Shown piece by piece: positions 63,090-64,000 of a stretch of DNA of 64,000 nucleotides. Origin of the DNA: Sneathiella limimaris (GTDB taxonomy: Bacteria > Pseudomonadota > Alphaproteobacteria > Sneathiellales > Sneathiellaceae); the NCBI RefSeq assembly GCF_012932565.1, contig NZ_JABBYJ010000002.1:310001-374000 (forward strand), read 5' to 3'. Position 1 is the first letter of the stretch. Every line of letters begins with the position of its first letter. Position numbers and translations under genes: made by a program. The notes below the pieces were generated by a model. That model did not search any database and was not told the DNA's origin. It worked only from the letters and a program-made list of their open reading frames with translations.

Positions 63090-64000
63090 TTATTTCCTTA
63101 ACTGTTCAATATATGAGCGGACAAGTTTTGCATCCGCAGCTGAAGGGTTTTGCTCCAGATAGGTTTCGAAACTGGAGATAGCGGCCTCATTTCTTCCAAG
63201 TCGCTTTTCAACAAGGCCGAGATGTTTGTGAGTTTTCAAGGGAGCCGGTTCTATTGACGCTGCCTTGAGATAATATTCTTTGGCTTTTTCAAGCTCGTCT
63301 TCTGTTCCCTTTCGCCGGTATACCTCGGCAATGAAATAAGCAATTTCCTCGGCATTCTGTCCATTGGCCTCCAGATGCTCAAGAACGACGGAAGCTTCTT
63401 TAGGGCCGGAAACAGTTACAAGATTTTGAGCCCATTGATGCCAGTGTTTGGCGTAAACGTCTTGAAACTTCGAAGATGGCCCCCTTTTGAGCACTCGTCG
63501 GTCAGCCTTTAAACGCTCCCCCTCTTCCGTGAGGCGTTTTATCCGGTCTTCATTTGCAGGGTGAGTTGCCCAGAAAATACTTGGAGTTTCTTTTTCGGAG
63601 GCCTTGTGCTCGGCTTCAATCAATTCCCAAAGCTTAACAATCTCATCGACATCATAGCCCGCTTCATGGACCAATTTAACGCCACCCGCATCCGCTTCAT
63701 GCTCGTGATCGCGGGAATACCCCTGCAAAGCCCCCATTGCACCAACGGTTGCCAACATGCCGGTGATACCAAAATCAAAGCCGCCAGTTGCGATGGTGAA
63801 AAAAGTCAGAAACTCTAACGTCGCTTTTGTGCGGTTCCATTGCTGTAAGCTATGACGATTAACGTAATGAACGAGCTCATGCCCAAGAACGGCCGCCAGT
63901 TGATCTTCATTTTGCACACGCAAAAGTAATCCAGTCCAAACAAACATAGATCCATTTGGTGCCATAGATGCATTGAAATATGGATTCTTGAGAATGAAAA
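63090..64000 (-). CDS. M48 family metallopeptidase with TPR tail, partial
   Basis: The gene runs off the right edge; the 303 codons present lack the N-terminus. The zinc motif is in QLAAVLGHELVHYVNRHSLQ (HExxH) with the third-ligand region RDHEHEADAGGVKLVHEAGY. The C-terminal third (YFIAEVYRRKGTEDELEKAK; AAISSFETYLEQNPSAADAK) forms TPR-like repeats, as in BepA/LoiP-type peptidases that assist outer-membrane protein assembly. An ATG at 63965 is internal, because the frame upstream still matches the family (NPYFNASMAPNGSMFVWTG). Coupled to the lipoprotein gene. Confidence 0.92.
   Translation of the reverse strand, partial: FILKNPYFNASMAPNGSMFVWTGLLLRVQNEDQLAAVLGHELVHYVNRHSLQQWNRTKATLEFLTFFTIATGGFDFGITGMLATVGAMGALQGYSRDHEHEADAGGVKLVHEAGYDVDEIVKLWELIEAEHKASEKETPSIFWATHPANEDRIKRLTEEGERLKADRRVLKRGPSSKFQDVYAKHWHQWAQNLVTVSGPKEASVVLEHLEANGQNAEEIAYFIAEVYRRKGTEDELEKAKEYYLKAASIEPAPLKTHKHLGLVEKRLGRNEAAISSFETYLEQNPSAADAKLVRSYIEQLRK

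Overview
The window reads as chromosomal DNA of an alphaproteobacterium. Evidence: the blocks hflK-hflC-DUF2065-degP, glyQ-glyS-ppdK and miaA/serB/ilvB are arranged as in that class, GC is moderate, TTG/GTG starts are frequent, and degradation genes (an atu-type acyl-CoA carboxylase cluster, a Liv-type ABC importer with an acyl-CoA ligase) are abundant. A marine Rhodospirillales/Sneathiella/Kiloniella-like organism would fit, but I cannot prove the genus.

Layout. 1-9.9 kb: branched-chain amino acid synthesis (ilvN partial, ilvB behind a structured leader), miaA, serB, a GFA-family protein, the DegP protease and the HflK/HflC membrane complex, then divergent mrp (Fe-S carrier). 10-19.2 kb: ppdK, glyS, glyQ, a small membrane protein, an S49 peptidase, a tRNA methylase, a DUF2007 protein and ispB. 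19.2-22.7 kb: an accessory scar that begins exactly at a tRNA-Pro(CGG). It holds a C-terminal serine-recombinase fragment, a frameshifted DUF3800 gene, a solute-binding protein gene lacking its 5' end, a chain of hairpins, a broken small-protein frame and a RES-domain (toxin-like) gene without a visible antitoxin. 22.8-29.4 kb: a chemoreceptor, a DUF4136-like lipoprotein, an EamA transporter, glpD and an alpha/beta hydrolase.

29.4-37.6 kb: an atu-like cluster (AtuA, enoyl-CoA hydratase, biotin-dependent carboxylase alpha and beta subunits, SDR) with a divergent LysR regulator behind a perfect 17-bp palindrome. 37.6-47.9 kb is the most unusual part. A 1420-residue FecR/Calx-beta/VWA/RTX secreted protein is divergent from a CHASE2-adenylate cyclase. 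That is followed by a tight four-gene operon of ATP-grasp ligase, AMP-forming adenylation enzyme, GNAT acyltransferase and acyl carrier protein, which looks like a complete small assembly line for activating and transferring an acyl or aminoacyl group; I do not recognise its product.

47.9-57 kb: a second chemoreceptor, then livHMGF, an acyl-CoA ligase and a periplasmic binding protein (listed against the coordinates, all on the minus strand). They probably import and CoA-activate a carboxylate. livH appears to start at CTG. A 555-bp very AT-rich gap follows. 57.6-64 kb: an MBL-fold hydrolase, yajQ, prfC, a GNAT protein, a zinc-free MDR oxidoreductase, a small lipoprotein and a truncated M48 metallopeptidase. 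No CRISPR array, intact insertion sequence, rRNA or prophage is visible.
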